DNA of 64,000 nucleotides from Oscillospiraceae bacterium (GCA_017461445.1 JAFTXW010000002.1:1-64000); one strand, 5' to 3'. Positions 25,977-35,110 are shown, counted from the stretch's first letter. Notes: generated from the letters alone by a model not told the origin. Program-made: numbers and translations.

Positions 25977-27356
25977 ATGGCAGAACGTTTTGAAATCGTA
26001 GAAAAGGCCCTCCTGGCAATGCTGGAGGAGAAAAAATATTCCACCCTGAAGGACATCCTGGTGACCATGAACCCCAGCGATGTGGCAGGCCTGTTCGACG
26101 GCCTGGAAGAAAAGCAGATCCCCCTGCTGTTCCGGCTGCTGAACAAGGAGCAGGCCGCCGAGACCTTCGTGGAAATGGATCCTGAGGCCCAGGAGCTGCT
26201 GATCCGGGGCTTTTCCGACAATGAGCTGAAGGAAGTTCTGGACGAATTATACGTTGACGACGCGGCGGATATTGTGGAAGAGATGCCCGCCAATGTGGTC
26301 AAGCGCATCCTGAAGGCTGCCGACCCGGAGATGCGCAGCTCCATCAACCAGATCCTGCGCTATCCCGAAAATTCCGCAGGCTCCATCATGACCACCGAAT
26401 ATGTTTCCCTGCGTCCCACCATGACGGTGGAGGAGGCCATCCTCCGCATTCGCCGCCAGGGCGTGGACAAGGAGACCATTTATACCTGTTACGTCACCGC
26501 CAAGGACCGGACCCTGATCGGTCTGGTGACCGTCAAGGATCTGCTGCTGGCGGAAGACGATGAGATGAAGATCGAGGACATCATGCTGACCAACATGATC
26601 TTCGTCAACACCCGGACCGACCAGGAAGAGGTCGCCCACATGCTGTCCAAATACAACTTCCTGGCCCTGCCCGTTGTGGACGGTGAGGGGAGAATGGTCG
26701 GTATCGTCACCTTCGACGATGCCATGGACGTCATGGAAGAAGAGGCCACCGAGGATATGGAGCTGATGAGTGGTATGACCCCCTCGGAGAAACCCTACCT
26801 CCGAAGCTCCCCCTTTGACCTGTTTAAAAACCGTATCCCCTGGCTGATGCTGATGATGGTATCCGCCACCTTCACCGGGCTTATTATGACCGCCTTTGAG
26901 GACGCTCTGGCGGCCCAGATCGCCCTTTCCGCCTTTATCCCCATGCTGATGGGTACCGGCGGCAACTCCGGCTCCCAGTCCAGCGTCACCGTCATCCGCG
27001 GCCTGAGCCTGGGCGAGCTGGAATTTTCCGACATCGGCGAGATATTGTGGAAGGAGCTGCGGACAGCCCTGCTCTGCGGACTGTCTCTGGCTGCTGTATG
27101 CTTCGCCAAGATCTGGTTCATCGACCATCTGCTGCTGGGGAACGAAAGCATCACCCTGATGGTAGACCTGGTGGTCTGCTGCGCCCTGGCGGTAACGGTC
27201 ATTCTGGCCAAAGCCGTGGGCTGTCTGCTGCCCCTGGGCGCGAAGGCCCTGAAGCTGGACCCCGCCGTCATGGCAAGCCCCTTCATCTCCACCATTGTGG
27301 ATGCCCTGAGCCTGTTGGTGTACTTTATGTTCGCCAAGGCACTGCTGAAAATTTAA
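25977..27356 (+). CDS. mgtE: Magnesium transporter MgtE
   Basis: A 459-residue Mg2+ channel or transporter. The N-terminal superhelical domain (about 1-130, with MNPSDVAGLFDGL and LYVDDAADIVEEMP repeats) and a CBS pair (about 135-255) form the cytosolic Mg2+ gate. Five membrane helices fill about 285-455, with the pore-lining GTGGNSGSQSS motif. All family hallmarks are present. AAGGAGGAAAATC precedes the start. The upstream leader peptide and hairpins suggest Mg2+-responsive regulation. Confidence 0.96.
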   Translation: MAERFEIVEKALLAMLEEKKYSTLKDILVTMNPSDVAGLFDGLEEKQIPLLFRLLNKEQAAETFVEMDPEAQELLIRGFSDNELKEVLDELYVDDAADIVEEMPANVVKRILKAADPEMRSSINQILRYPENSAGSIMTTEYVSLRPTMTVEEAILRIRRQGVDKETIYTCYVTAKDRTLIGLVTVKDLLLAEDDEMKIEDIMLTNMIFVNTRTDQEEVAHMLSKYNFLALPVVDGEGRMVGIVTFDDAMDVMEEEATEDMELMSGMTPSEKPYLRSSPFDLFKNRIPWLMLMMVSATFTGLIMTAFEDALAAQIALSAFIPMLMGTGGNSGSQSSVTVIRGLSLGELEFSDIGEILWKELRTALLCGLSLAAVCFAKIWFIDHLLLGNESITLMVDLVVCCALAVTVILAKAVGCLLPLGAKALKLDPAVMASPFISTIVDALSLLVYFMFAKALLKI

Positions 27357-27365
27357 AAAACATAC

Positions 27366-27394
27366 AAGGCCCGGTGCATGACGCACCGGGCCTT
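27366..27394. terminator. Terminator between mgtE and glyQS
   Basis: AAGGCCCGGTGC (27366-27377) pairs with GCACCGGGCCTT (27383-27394) across a 5-nt loop. It is shared by the two convergent genes. Confidence 0.83.
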
Positions 27395-27409
27395 ATACTT
27401 GCTATTCAA

Positions 27410-28837
27410 TCAAAACTCGCACTTCTTGGCGATGTAATCCTTCAGCTCGCTGATAGGGATTCTCACCTGCTCCATGGTGTCGCGGTCACGGACGGTGACG
27501 CAGTTGTCTGCTTCCACCTCGCCGTCGCCTACGGTCTGGAAGTCCACGGTGATGCACAGGGGGGTGCCGATCTCGTCCTCACGGCGGTAACGCTTGCCGA
27601 TGGAACCGGCATCGTCGAAGTCCACCATGAAGTCCTTCTTCAGCATCTTGTAAACTTCCTCCGCCTTGGGGCTCAGCTTCTTGCTCAGGGGCAGGACAGC
27701 GGCCTTGAAGGGAGCCAGAGCGGGATGCAGGTGCAGGACGGTACGGATGTCGGGGTTGCCCTTCTTGTCGGTGCCGACCACTTCCTCGTCGTAAGCCTCG
27801 CACAGGAAGGCCAGAGCCACACGGTCGCAGCCCAGGGAGGGCTCGATGACGTAGGGGATGTAGTGCTCATTCTTTTCCTGATCGTAGTATTCCAGGCTCT
27901 TGCCGGAAGCCTCCTGATGGCGGCCCAGGTCGTAGTTGGTACGGTCGGCAATGCCCCACAGCTCGCCCCAGCCGTTGCCGAAGGGGAACTGGTACTCGAT
28001 ATCGGTGGTAGCACGGGAATAGAAGGCCAGCTCAGCGGGATCGTGGTCACGCAGACGCAGGGAATCTTCCTTGATGCCCAGGGAGATCAGCCAGCTCTTG
28101 CAGAAGTCCTTCCAGTAGGCGAACCACTCCAGATCGGTGCCGGGCTGGCAGAAGAACTCGCACTCCATCTGCTCAAACTCACGGGTACGGAAGGTGAAGT
28201 TGCCGGGGGTGATTTCGTTACGGAAGGCCTTGCCCACCTGGCAGACGCCGAAGGGCAGCTTCTTGCGGGTGGTGCGCTGGATGTTGGCGAAGTTGACAAA
28301 GATGCCCTGGGCGGTCTCAGGCCGCAGGTAGGCGGTAGAGGAGGAATCCTCGGTAACGCCGATCTTGGTCTGGAACATCAGGTTGAAGTTACGGATGGAG
28401 GTGAAGTGATGCTTGCCGCAGTTGGGGCAGACCACGTCCTCGTGATCGGCGATGAAGTCGTTCATCTCGTCGGTGTTCATGGCGTCCACGTTGACCTGCT
28501 TGCCGGACTCGGAGGCGGCGATCAGCTGGTCGGCACGCTGGCGGGAGCCGCAGCCCTTGCAGTCCACCAGAGGATCGGAGAAGGAGCCCACATGGCCGGT
28601 GGTGACCCAGGTCTGGGGGTTCATGATGATGGCGGCATCCAGGCCCACGTTGTAGTCGGATTCCTGCACAAACTTCTTCAGCCATGCTTTCTTGACGTTG
28701 TTCTTAAATTCCACACCCAGGGGGCCATAGTCCCAGGAGTTGGCCAGACCGCCGTAGATCTCGGAGCCGGCGTAGACGTAGCCGCGGTTCTTGCAGAGAT
28801 TTACGATCATGTCCAAGGTTTTTTCGCTGTTTTTCAT
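27410..28837 (-). CDS. glyQS: Glycyl-tRNA synthetase (homodimeric type)
   Basis: A 475-residue class II synthetase of the alpha2 type, charging tRNA-Gly. Class II motif 2 lies in the [11 protein letters not shown] region, and motif 3 in the [14 protein letters not shown] segment. The opening [26 protein letters not shown] is characteristic. A Cys-containing insertion ([17 protein letters not shown]) is likely a zinc site. The anticodon-binding domain covers about the last 110 residues. The start follows GGAGGAAATACA. Confidence 0.96.
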   Translation of the reverse strand: MKNSEKTLDMIVNLCKNRGYVYAGSEIYGGLANSWDYGPLGVEFKNNVKKAWLKKFVQESDYNVGLDAAIIMNPQTWVTTGHVGSFSDPLVDCKGCGSRQRADQLIAASESGKQVNVDAMNTDEMNDFIADHEDVVCPNCGKHHFTSIRNFNLMFQTKIGVTEDSSSTAYLRPETAQGIFVNFANIQRTTRKKLPFGVCQVGKAFRNEITPGNFTFRTREFEQMECEFFCQPGTDLEWFAYWKDFCKSWLISLGIKEDSLRLRDHDPAELAFYSRATTDIEYQFPFGNGWGELWGIADRTNYDLGRHQEASGKSLEYYDQEKNEHYIPYVIEPSLGCDRVALAFLCEAYDEEVVGTDKKGNPDIRTVLHLHPALAPFKAAVLPLSKKLSPKAEEVYKMLKKDFMVDFDDAGSIGKRYRREDEIGTPLCITVDFQTVGDGEVEADNCVTVRDRDTMEQVRIPISELKDYIAKKCEF

Positions 28838-28919
28838 TGTATTTCCTCCAATTTGTTGGGTTATTTACGCAATGTCCATTCATTATACAGAGATTGCATA
28901 GGGAAATCAAGTGTTTTGT

Positions 28920-29738
28920 TTATTCTTCCGCCCGGAAGCTTTCGCCCAAATCGGCGATCATCGTTTCGTAGACCCGGTCGCTGATCTCCACGGTGGTCTT
29001 GCCCTTTAATTCCTCCGCAGGGATCACATCCACCAGGTGGAGCTCCACGTCGGTATGCTTCAGCTTGGCAAGGTTCTTGAAGATCTGCCGGGTGCCCTGG
29101 ATGGTGCAAACCACGATAGGCACATTCGCCTTCTGTGCGATTTTGAACGCACCGGGGCGGAAACGGTGGAGCTTGCCGTCCTTGCTGGTATAGCCCTCGG
29201 GGAACACGCCCACGGAGACCTTGTCCTCCTTGATCAGCTGGATGCACTTGAGGATGGTTTTCAGAGCGGCCCGGTCATTTTCCCGGTCCAGGGGCTGGCA
29301 GAGGATCTTGTGCATGATCTTTCCCACCACGAACATCTGCTGGTTCTCCTTCTTGGTGATGAAAGCCAGCTGGCTCTTTTTGAAGCAGTGGAGCAGGATG
29401 CCCGGGTCTGCCAGAAACAGGTGGTTGCACACCAGCAGGAACCGCCCCTCCTTGGGGGTCTTTTCCAGCCCGGTGGCTTTCAGCCGCACCAGTACCAGAG
29501 AGATCAGGGCCTCGACGTAAAGGTACATGACGGCCCGGTAGAAGGGGTCGTCCTCCTCCTGCTCCTTTTCCAGGTCCACCAGATTGCAGACGGTCACCAG
29601 AAACAAGAAGGCGATCAGCATCAGCACCAGGTACGCCCCGGCAAAGACCAGCAGCCCCGCCCACAGAGCCCCCTGGCCCAGAACACAGAACAGCAGGGCC
29701 AAAATCAGCGAAACAACGGCGATGCCGCCCAAAAGCAT
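28920..29738 (-). CDS. plsC: 1-acyl-sn-glycerol-3-phosphate acyltransferase (PlsC family)
   Basis: A 272-residue phospholipid acyltransferase. Two hydrophobic segments fill about residues 1-55. The catalytic HX4D motif is in CNHLFLADPG, and the glycerol-phosphate site is FPEGYTSKDG. The second position of the usual NHxSxxD is Phe here instead of Ser. It makes phosphatidic acid at the membrane. GGAGGAAATTCT precedes the start. It stands alone 80 bp from glyQS. Confidence 0.88.
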   Translation of the reverse strand: MLLGGIAVVSLILALLFCVLGQGALWAGLLVFAGAYLVLMLIAFLFLVTVCNLVDLEKEQEEDDPFYRAVMYLYVEALISLVLVRLKATGLEKTPKEGRFLLVCNHLFLADPGILLHCFKKSQLAFITKKENQQMFVVGKIMHKILCQPLDRENDRAALKTILKCIQLIKEDKVSVGVFPEGYTSKDGKLHRFRPGAFKIAQKANVPIVVCTIQGTRQIFKNLAKLKHTDVELHLVDVIPAEELKGKTTVEISDRVYETMIADLGESFRAEE

Positions 29739-29864
29739 AGAATTTCCTCCAATATGATCAATATGGAAATATTATACTCCGATTTTCTGCGCGAAACAAG
29801 GATAAATAGTGCCCAAAGAGTTTTTTCGCAAAGGGCTGGAAATTGGGGGAATAGACTGGTATAA

Positions 29865-29902
29865 TGAAAAATTGAAAGTGGAAAGTTGAAAATTGAAAAT
29901 TG
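29865..29902. repeat. TTTTCAATTTTCAA-type dispersed repeat, copy G2
   Basis: GAAAAATTGAAAGTGGAAAG, TTGAAAATTGAAAATTG in tandem. It belongs to the same family as 12655-12720 and 33740-33768. It begins at the -10 region (TATAAT, 29860-29865) of the next gene. Confidence 0.65.
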
Positions 29903-29932
29903 TGTTTTCTTGTCATTCCTCGGAGGGGTATT

Positions 29933-30694
29933 ATGAAAAATGTGTTTGATGTAAAAAAAATGCCCATTGGTATTTTGGGCCTGGGCATCCTGGGATTTGC
30001 TTTGCGGGCCGGGCTTTATGTAGCTGCCATGGACGAAAAGAGCCTGCTGCTGCGCTTCCATCCGCTGGAATGGGCATTGTGGCTGGTAGCTGCCCTGACT
30101 GCCGGGCTGGTGGTGTGGGGCGTATGGGGCCTGTGCGGCTCCCAAAAGTATGAACACAATTTCGGCCCCTCCAAAGCTGCTGCCTGGGGCTCGGGCCTGT
30201 TTGCCGGGGGCATCGGGGTTACGGTGCTGCTGTCGGGCCTGCCTGTGGCCCGGCTGGATCAAGCCTGCTGGCTCTTTGGCGTTCTGGCAGCCGCCTCCCT
30301 TGCCGCTGGGGCGGTGTGCCGGGCAAGAGGTCAGAAGCCCTTCTTCCTGCTGCACTGCGCGGTATGCGTGTATCTGGCCCTGTATATGGTGAACCATTAC
30401 CAGCCCTGGAGCAGCACCCCCCAGCTGCAGCACTATGTGTTCCAGCTGCTGGCTGTGGTGTCCATGACCATGTTCGCCTATTACCAGGCAGCCTTCGCGC
30501 TGGGCCTGGGACGGCGGCGCAGATATCTGGCCCTGGGCCTGCTGGGGGGCTTCTGCTGCGTCACTTCCCTGGCCCATACTCAGGACTTTCTTCTGTACCT
30601 GACGGGCGCAGTGTGGTGCCTGACGGGGCTGTGCAATTGGGAGCCTGTCCCCGCGGAGCCCGCGAAGGAAGCACCCAAAGAGGACGGCGTATGA
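29933..30694 (+). CDS. Polytopic membrane protein, unknown function
   Basis: A 253-residue protein with about six or seven hydrophobic segments. A cytosolic loop near residues 70-85 contains CGSQKYEHNFGPSK. It is Leu-, Gly- and Ala-rich, and no catalytic motif is recognised. GGAGGGGTATT fixes the start at 29933, and TATAAT at 29860 gives a promoter. The stop overlaps the cca start (ATGA), so it is co-transcribed with cca. The function is not assigned. Confidence 0.8.
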   Translation: MKNVFDVKKMPIGILGLGILGFALRAGLYVAAMDEKSLLLRFHPLEWALWLVAALTAGLVVWGVWGLCGSQKYEHNFGPSKAAAWGSGLFAGGIGVTVLLSGLPVARLDQACWLFGVLAAASLAAGAVCRARGQKPFFLLHCAVCVYLALYMVNHYQPWSSTPQLQHYVFQLLAVVSMTMFAYYQAAFALGLGRRRRYLALGLLGGFCCVTSLAHTQDFLLYLTGAVWCLTGLCNWEPVPAEPAKEAPKEDGV

Positions 30695-32019
30695 AGCTGC
30701 CCCAATATGTAACGGCCTGCCTGGACGCACTGGAAAGTGCGGGCTTCGCCGCCTACTGCGTAGGAGGCTGCGTCCGGGATGCCTGCCTGGGGCTGGAGCC
30801 CCACGACTTTGACCTGTGTACCGCCGCCCTTCCCGAGGAGACGGAGCGGGTATTTTCCGACCACAAGCTGGTGCTGGCGGGCAAAAAACACGGCACCGTG
30901 GGCGTTGTCACGGACTTCGGCGTGGTGGAGATCACCACCTTCCGCACGGAAGGTGCGTACCGGGACAACCGCCACCCGGACTGGGTGAAATTTGTGCCCG
31001 AGATCGAAAAGGACCTGGCCCGGCGGGATTTTACCGTCAACGCCATGGCTTACTCCCCGAAGCGGGGCTTCGCCGATCCCTTCGGAGGGCGGGAGGACTT
31101 GGAAAATTACATCCTGCGGGCCGTTGGTGACCCTGTGACCCGCTTTCAGGAGGATTCCCTGCGGATTTTGCGAGGCATTCGCTTTGCCGTTCGCTACGGC
31201 CTGAGGGTGGAAGCGGAAACGGAAAAAGCCATGCTGTCCCAAGCCCATCTCATGGACAATCTGGCAAGGGAGCGGGCATTTGAAGAATTATGTAAACTTC
31301 TCCCGCTGGTTTCCGCCAATGACCTGCTCCGCTTTGGGCCTGTCCTGGCGGCGGTCATTCCCGAGCTTCGCCCCATGCTGGGCTTTGACCAGCATTCCCC
31401 CCACCATGCCTACGACCTGTTCACCCACACCGCCCATGTGGTGGAGGGTGTCCCGGCGCGGCTGCCCCTGCGGTGGGCGGCACTGCTCCATGACATCGGG
31501 AAAATTCCCTGCTTCACGCTGGACGAAGCAGGCCGGGGCCACTTTTACGGCCACGCCAAGGTAGGGGCAGAGATGGCGGACGCAGTGCTCCGCCGCCTGA
31601 AGGCTCCCACCCAGCTGCGGGAGCAGGTGGTGACGCTGATCGACCGGCACATGACCAAAATCGAGCCCAACAAAAAGAACGTCCGCCGCTGGCTCAGCCG
31701 CCTGGGCTGGGTGACCATGGACATGCTCCTGTGCTTACAGGAGGCGGACATGGGCAGCAAAGGCACCGGGAGACCTGCGGAAATGGTGCAGTTCCCCCAA
31801 CTGCGGGCACTTCTGGAAGAAATTCAGGCAGAAAACGCCTGCCTGTCCCTGAAAGACCTGGCGGTGAACGGAAACGACCTGATGGCCCTGGGCTTCCGGG
31901 GAAAAGAGATCGGTCAGTGCCTCAACGCCCTGCTGGAACAGGTGCTGGACGAGCAGCTGGAAAATGAACGGACTGTGTTACTTGATTTTGTACAGCAACA
32001 CTGTAGGGGAGGGTCTTGA
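30691..32019 (+). CDS. cca: CCA tRNA nucleotidyltransferase with HD domain
   Basis: A 442-residue nucleotidyltransferase of the poly(A) polymerase/CCA family. The catalytic motif VGGCVRDACLGLEPHDFDL (residues 24-42) holds the metal-binding D39 and D41. A DFTVNAMAY block and an HD phosphohydrolase domain (HHAYDLFTHTAHVV..LLHDIGK, about 235-275) follow. It repairs tRNA 3' CCA ends. The start at 30691 overlaps the upstream stop. The last residues, CRGGS, and the stop are encoded by repeat E4, so the original C-terminus was probably altered. Confidence 0.92.
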   Translation: MKLPQYVTACLDALESAGFAAYCVGGCVRDACLGLEPHDFDLCTAALPEETERVFSDHKLVLAGKKHGTVGVVTDFGVVEITTFRTEGAYRDNRHPDWVKFVPEIEKDLARRDFTVNAMAYSPKRGFADPFGGREDLENYILRAVGDPVTRFQEDSLRILRGIRFAVRYGLRVEAETEKAMLSQAHLMDNLARERAFEELCKLLPLVSANDLLRFGPVLAAVIPELRPMLGFDQHSPHHAYDLFTHTAHVVEGVPARLPLRWAALLHDIGKIPCFTLDEAGRGHFYGHAKVGAEMADAVLRRLKAPTQLREQVVTLIDRHMTKIEPNKKNVRRWLSRLGWVTMDMLLCLQEADMGSKGTGRPAEMVQFPQLRALLEEIQAENACLSLKDLAVNGNDLMALGFRGKEIGQCLNALLEQVLDEQLENERTVLLDFVQQHCRGGS

Positions 32020-32148
32020 CCCTCCCGGTGATTTTGCCTCAAAAGCAAAATCACATCGCCGTAAGGCGATAACATATATTTTATTTCCCTTCGGGAAATC
32101 CAAAAATCCTAACGGATTTTTGGCGGGAGGGTCAAGACCCTCCCCTAC
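32003..32148. repeat. Multi-hairpin palindromic element E4
   Basis: A 146-bp element with termini GTAGGGGAGGG and CCCTCCCCTAC. The internal order (GATTTTGC/GCAAAATC, ATCGCC/GGCGAT, ATTTCCC/GGGAAAT, CCAAAAATCC/GGATTTTTGG) is the same as in E1. Its left end supplies the stop codon of cca. Confidence 0.85.
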
Positions 32149-32170
32149 GCACCTTTTTGGGAGGTTTTGT

Positions 32171-33217
32171 ATGAAACACAAATTTTTTGCACTCCTGCTG
32201 GCCCTTTCTCTGCTGCTTTGCGGCTGTATGGAGGTGCCTGCCGGCACGGAAGCTCCTGTTGCCGGCGATGGCCTTACCGTCCACTTCATCGACGTGGGGC
32301 AGGCGGACTGCGCACTGCTGGAATGCGATGGGGAATATATGCTCATCGACGGCGGCAACAAGGAGGACGGCCAGCTGGTGGTCTCCTATTTGGAACAGCA
32401 GGGGGTAGAGCAGCTGAATACCGTCATTTGCACCCATGCCCATGAGGATCATGTGGGCGGCCTGCCCTCGGTGCTGGCGGTTTATCCCACCGCGTCGGTC
32501 TATGCGCCCACCAAAACCTATTCCTCCAATGTTTTTGACGATTTCGTCTATTACACCGACCAGCAGAGGCTGGAGATCACCATCCCCTCCCCCGGCGACA
32601 CATTTACTCTGGGCGGCGCGGAGATCACTGTCCTGGGCCCGGTGAAGAGCTACGCCGAGACCAACGACACCTCCATCGTGGTGCGGGTGGACTATGGCAA
32701 CAATTCCTTCCTGTTCACCGGCGACATGGAGACTGCCGCGGAAAACGACATGCTGGACTACTGGGAGGGCCGCATAAACTGGAATGTGGATGTCTTAAAG
32801 GTGGGCCACCACGGTTCCGATACCTCCACCGGCTACCGCTTCCTGTACGAGGTCGATCCTACCTACGGCGTGATCTCCGTGGGGGCGGGGAATTCCTACG
32901 GCCATCCCCATGAGGAGCCTATGTCCCGCTTAAAGGACGCGGGTGTAGTGCTGTTCCGCACGGACGAGCTGGGCACCATCCTGGCCCATGCCGACGGAAC
33001 CGAGATCACCTTCACCTGGGAAAATCAGAACGCCGTCCCCGAGGACGTGGAGCCCGCCGAAACCAAATCCCAGACCTACATCGGCAATATCAACTCCAAA
33101 AAGTTCCACACAGAGGACTGCGCCAGCCTGCCCGCTGAAAAGAACCGGGTGGAATTCTCCTCCTATGAGGAAGCCATTGAAGAAGGCTATACCCCCTGCG
33201 GGAGCTGTTTGGGCTAA
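32171..33217 (+). CDS. Secreted MBL-fold lipoprotein (ComEC/Rec2 metallohydrolase-like)
   Basis: A 348-residue protein. The signal peptide and lipobox LLLCGC give a lipidated Cys near residue 19. The metallo-beta-lactamase fold (about 45-285) has HAHEDHVGG and GHHGSDTST metal-binding motifs, as in the ComEC C-terminal hydrolase domain. The tail (about 305-348) is a separate module, YIGNINSKKFHTEDC ... CGSC, resembling small His/Cys metal-binding repeats on surface nucleases. It could be an extracellular nuclease or phosphodiesterase; the substrate is unproven. GGGAGG lies just upstream, right after repeat E4. Confidence 0.82.
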   Translation: MKHKFFALLLALSLLLCGCMEVPAGTEAPVAGDGLTVHFIDVGQADCALLECDGEYMLIDGGNKEDGQLVVSYLEQQGVEQLNTVICTHAHEDHVGGLPSVLAVYPTASVYAPTKTYSSNVFDDFVYYTDQQRLEITIPSPGDTFTLGGAEITVLGPVKSYAETNDTSIVVRVDYGNNSFLFTGDMETAAENDMLDYWEGRINWNVDVLKVGHHGSDTSTGYRFLYEVDPTYGVISVGAGNSYGHPHEEPMSRLKDAGVVLFRTDELGTILAHADGTEITFTWENQNAVPEDVEPAETKSQTYIGNINSKKFHTEDCASLPAEKNRVEFSSYEEAIEEGYTPCGSCLG

Positions 33218-33498
33218 GGCAGAAAATCCTCCGCCCCAACCAGGGCCTCTGTAGTGATGCGGGCACCCATGCAGAACCCGGTGCAGAAGATTTGCTCACC
33301 GTAAACGATCCCGTATTCTTCGATGAGGTCTGTATACCGTTTCAGCAGCTCCCCCTGCTGAGGCGTCAGCGTATCCTCCAGCTTTTCCAGATTGCGCCGC
33401 ATCAGATTTTCCAAGTCCGCCAGTTCCGGGCTGCTCCCACCACTGGGATGCGGCGGCACCAAGTCCCCTTGCCAAAATTGGGTCAATGCGTTTTTCAT
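33214..33498 (-). CDS. Small DUF6809-like protein
   Basis: A 94-residue acidic, helical protein (EDTLTPQQGELLKRYTDLIE) resembling DUF6809 proteins common in gut Firmicutes. It ends with a FCTGFCMGARI segment. The stop overlaps the convergent MBL gene stop by 4 bp. An AGGAGG site precedes the start. The function is unknown; no DNA-binding or catalytic motif is seen. Confidence 0.7.
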   Translation of the reverse strand: MKNALTQFWQGDLVPPHPSGGSSPELADLENLMRRNLEKLEDTLTPQQGELLKRYTDLIEEYGIVYGEQIFCTGFCMGARITTEALVGAEDFLP

Positions 33499-33739
33499 GT
33501 AGGTTTCCTCCTATATGTTGTGGTATGGTGTTTGCGTTTCCGCTTGCATATCCCATTCAAACAGCATTATATGTCAAATTTGCACAAAATTCAAGGTCCC
33601 ACAGTGGTACCATCTTGGTACCATTTAGCTATTATACGCATATTTTAAGGCACCTTCTTTGCGGAAGGTGCCCTATTTTTGCGTTCTCCCTGCGGAGCAC
33701 ATTGTCTTGGGTAAGGGAAAGCCGTCATTCCCGAAAATA
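33499..33739. other. Intergenic region with terminator-like hairpin
   Basis: No convincing gene. A direct repeat (TGGTACCATCTTGGTACCAT, about 33605-33624) is followed by GGCACCTT/AAGGTGCC (33649-33672) and CTATTTTT, a plus-oriented terminator-like hairpin. Confidence 0.55.
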
Positions 33740-33768
33740 ATTTTCAATTTTCAACTTTCAATTTTCAC
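33740..33768. repeat. TTTTCAATTTTCAA-type dispersed repeat, copy G3
   Basis: TTTTCAATTTTCAACTTTCA plus TTTTCACC. It supplies the last two codons and the stop of the glycosidase gene on the minus strand (GAA AAT TGA), just as copy G1 does for mrnC. Confidence 0.7.
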
Positions 33769-34852
33769 CTTCCCCCGCTCTCACCATCCAGAAATTCGGC
33801 ATCCTTCTCGGCTCGGACTGCATCAGGGAGTAGCTGTTCATCATCTGCACCTGTCCCGGTTCACCGTAGCGGCCGTAGGTGTCCCGGTAGAGCATGACGG
33901 AGGAGGAGCCGCCGTCCATGTTGCAGGCGTTCACCGCCCCAAACTCCACCATGATGTCGATGATGTCCGCGTATTCGCCGCCGAGAGAGCCTGCCTGCCG
34001 CCCGTCGATGCACACAAAAATCACCGCGCCGTCTGCCCGCTGGCCGATGGCTGTCCGGGGGTTCAGGCCGGAGGTGGTGACATAGGCCTCCTGGTTCACT
34101 TCCCCGTTCATGATCAGGACAGGGCCAAAGCAGCAGCCGTCCCGGATGTTCAGCTCCTCCGCCTGGGCCTTGGTGATGTTGTCCTTATGTACCACCAGCA
34201 CGTTGTCCTCGTTGAAGCCCCCGAAGCCGCTGGTTTCCGTGGGCTTTCCCGAAGTCCAGACGCATTCCCCTTCGGAGTACACCAGGCCCATGGGAATGGA
34301 ATCGATGGGGTCGGCAAAGGCACCGCCGTTCACCGCCGCGACGGCTCCTTCATCCTCGATGGCCACATTCAGCCGCTTGCCGGGGATGGACGTGGAAAAG
34401 CCCTTCTGGGTGGAGATGCCCAGATACACCTGGGAAGGGTCCCGGACGATCATTACATGGGCGGTATAGGTTCCGCCCTGAACCTCCTCGAAGCGGATGC
34501 CGTCGGGGTAGTCGGCCCATTCGTCCATGGCGGCAGGGTCGTTTTCCTGGCGGATGATGATGGCATCGGCATCGCTCACCTCCTCCGTCAGTTTCTTTCC
34601 CTCGCTGGCCGCCCGGATCTGCGCCACCCCCTCCTCCCCGATGAACAGGGCGGGCACCCATTTGGTGGCACTGGCCTCAATAAGGGCCATTGCCAGCTGG
34701 TTCCGGGCGGTGGGGGACGGGCCGTTGAACACCAGGTTCAGCACCAGCACCAGGGCCGTCACCGCCAGTACGATCACCGTAAACACCACCAGCGCAGTGC
34801 GGCGAAGGATACGCCCCACAAGGCCGCTGCGGTTCTTTTTCTTCTGTTTCAT
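33758..34852 (-). CDS. Phosphodiester glycosidase (NAGPA-domain) membrane protein
   Basis: A 364-residue protein. The N-terminal basic tail and membrane helix (about 15-42) anchor an extracellular NAGPA domain (about 140-360). Family motifs are AVNGGAFAD, GRQAGSLGGEYADI and the catalytic-region NACNMDGGSSSVMLY. These domains cleave GlcNAc or other sugars from phosphodiesters in cell-wall or exopolysaccharide material. AAGGAAAATTGC precedes the start. An out-of-frame ORF with a stronger site begins 91 bp upstream and overlaps it. The C-terminal residues come from repeat G3. Confidence 0.87.
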   Translation of the reverse strand: MKQKKKNRSGLVGRILRRTALVVFTVIVLAVTALVLVLNLVFNGPSPTARNQLAMALIEASATKWVPALFIGEEGVAQIRAASEGKKLTEEVSDADAIIIRQENDPAAMDEWADYPDGIRFEEVQGGTYTAHVMIVRDPSQVYLGISTQKGFSTSIPGKRLNVAIEDEGAVAAVNGGAFADPIDSIPMGLVYSEGECVWTSGKPTETSGFGGFNEDNVLVVHKDNITKAQAEELNIRDGCCFGPVLIMNGEVNQEAYVTTSGLNPRTAIGQRADGAVIFVCIDGRQAGSLGGEYADIIDIMVEFGAVNACNMDGGSSSVMLYRDTYGRYGEPGQVQMMNSYSLMQSEPRRMPNFWMVRAGEGEN

Positions 34853-34943
34853 GCAATTTTCCTTCTTTTCGGGTAGTTTCGGCGGACAGGACGTACGCGT
34901 CCTCTGCCTCCGCCATCAGCTCCAGCAGATCCTCAGGATCCAT
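34677..34943 (-). CDS. Overlapping small ORF with strong RBS (doubtful)
   Basis: An ATG at 34943 follows GAAGGAGGACTTTCC, a better site than that of the glycosidase gene it overlaps. The first 35 or so residues (MDPEDLLELMAEAEDAYVLS...) look like real acidic, helical protein. The last two thirds are out-of-frame glycosidase sequence and look like noise. It may be a short leader, or the true N-terminus separated from the glycosidase by a frameshift. Confidence 0.3.
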   Translation of the reverse strand: MDPEDLLELMAEAEDAYVLSAETTRKEGKLHETEEKEPQRPCGAYPSPHCAGGVYGDRTGGDGPGAGAEPGVQRPVPHRPEPAGNGPY

Positions 34944-35042
34944 GGAAAGTCCTCCTTCATGGTAAAATAAAGGCCTTCATTCCTATACACGAAAAAGAAA
35001 GGGAAATATTGCGTAAAAAGACTGCTTCACAACAAATTTGAC

Positions 35043-35066
35043 AACATCTTTCCCAGAGATGTTTTT
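35043..35066 (+). terminator. Hairpin upstream of type III TA locus
   Basis: AACATCT pairs with AGATGTT, followed by TTTTT-like sequence. It would insulate the toxin-antitoxin promoter from upstream transcription. Confidence 0.5.
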
Positions 35067-35075
35067 CAAAATAAC

Positions 35076-35104
35076 TTGACATTTTCACTTGAACTTCATA
35101 TAAT
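35076..35104 (+). promoter_or_regulatory. Consensus promoter of type III TA locus
   Basis: TTGACA (35076-35081), exactly 17 bp, TATAAT (35099-35104): all twelve bases match sigma-A consensus. The predicted start, about 35111, is at the first antitoxin repeat. Type III systems need strong antitoxin RNA synthesis, so this fits. Confidence 0.88.
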
Positions 35105-35110
35105 ATTAAT

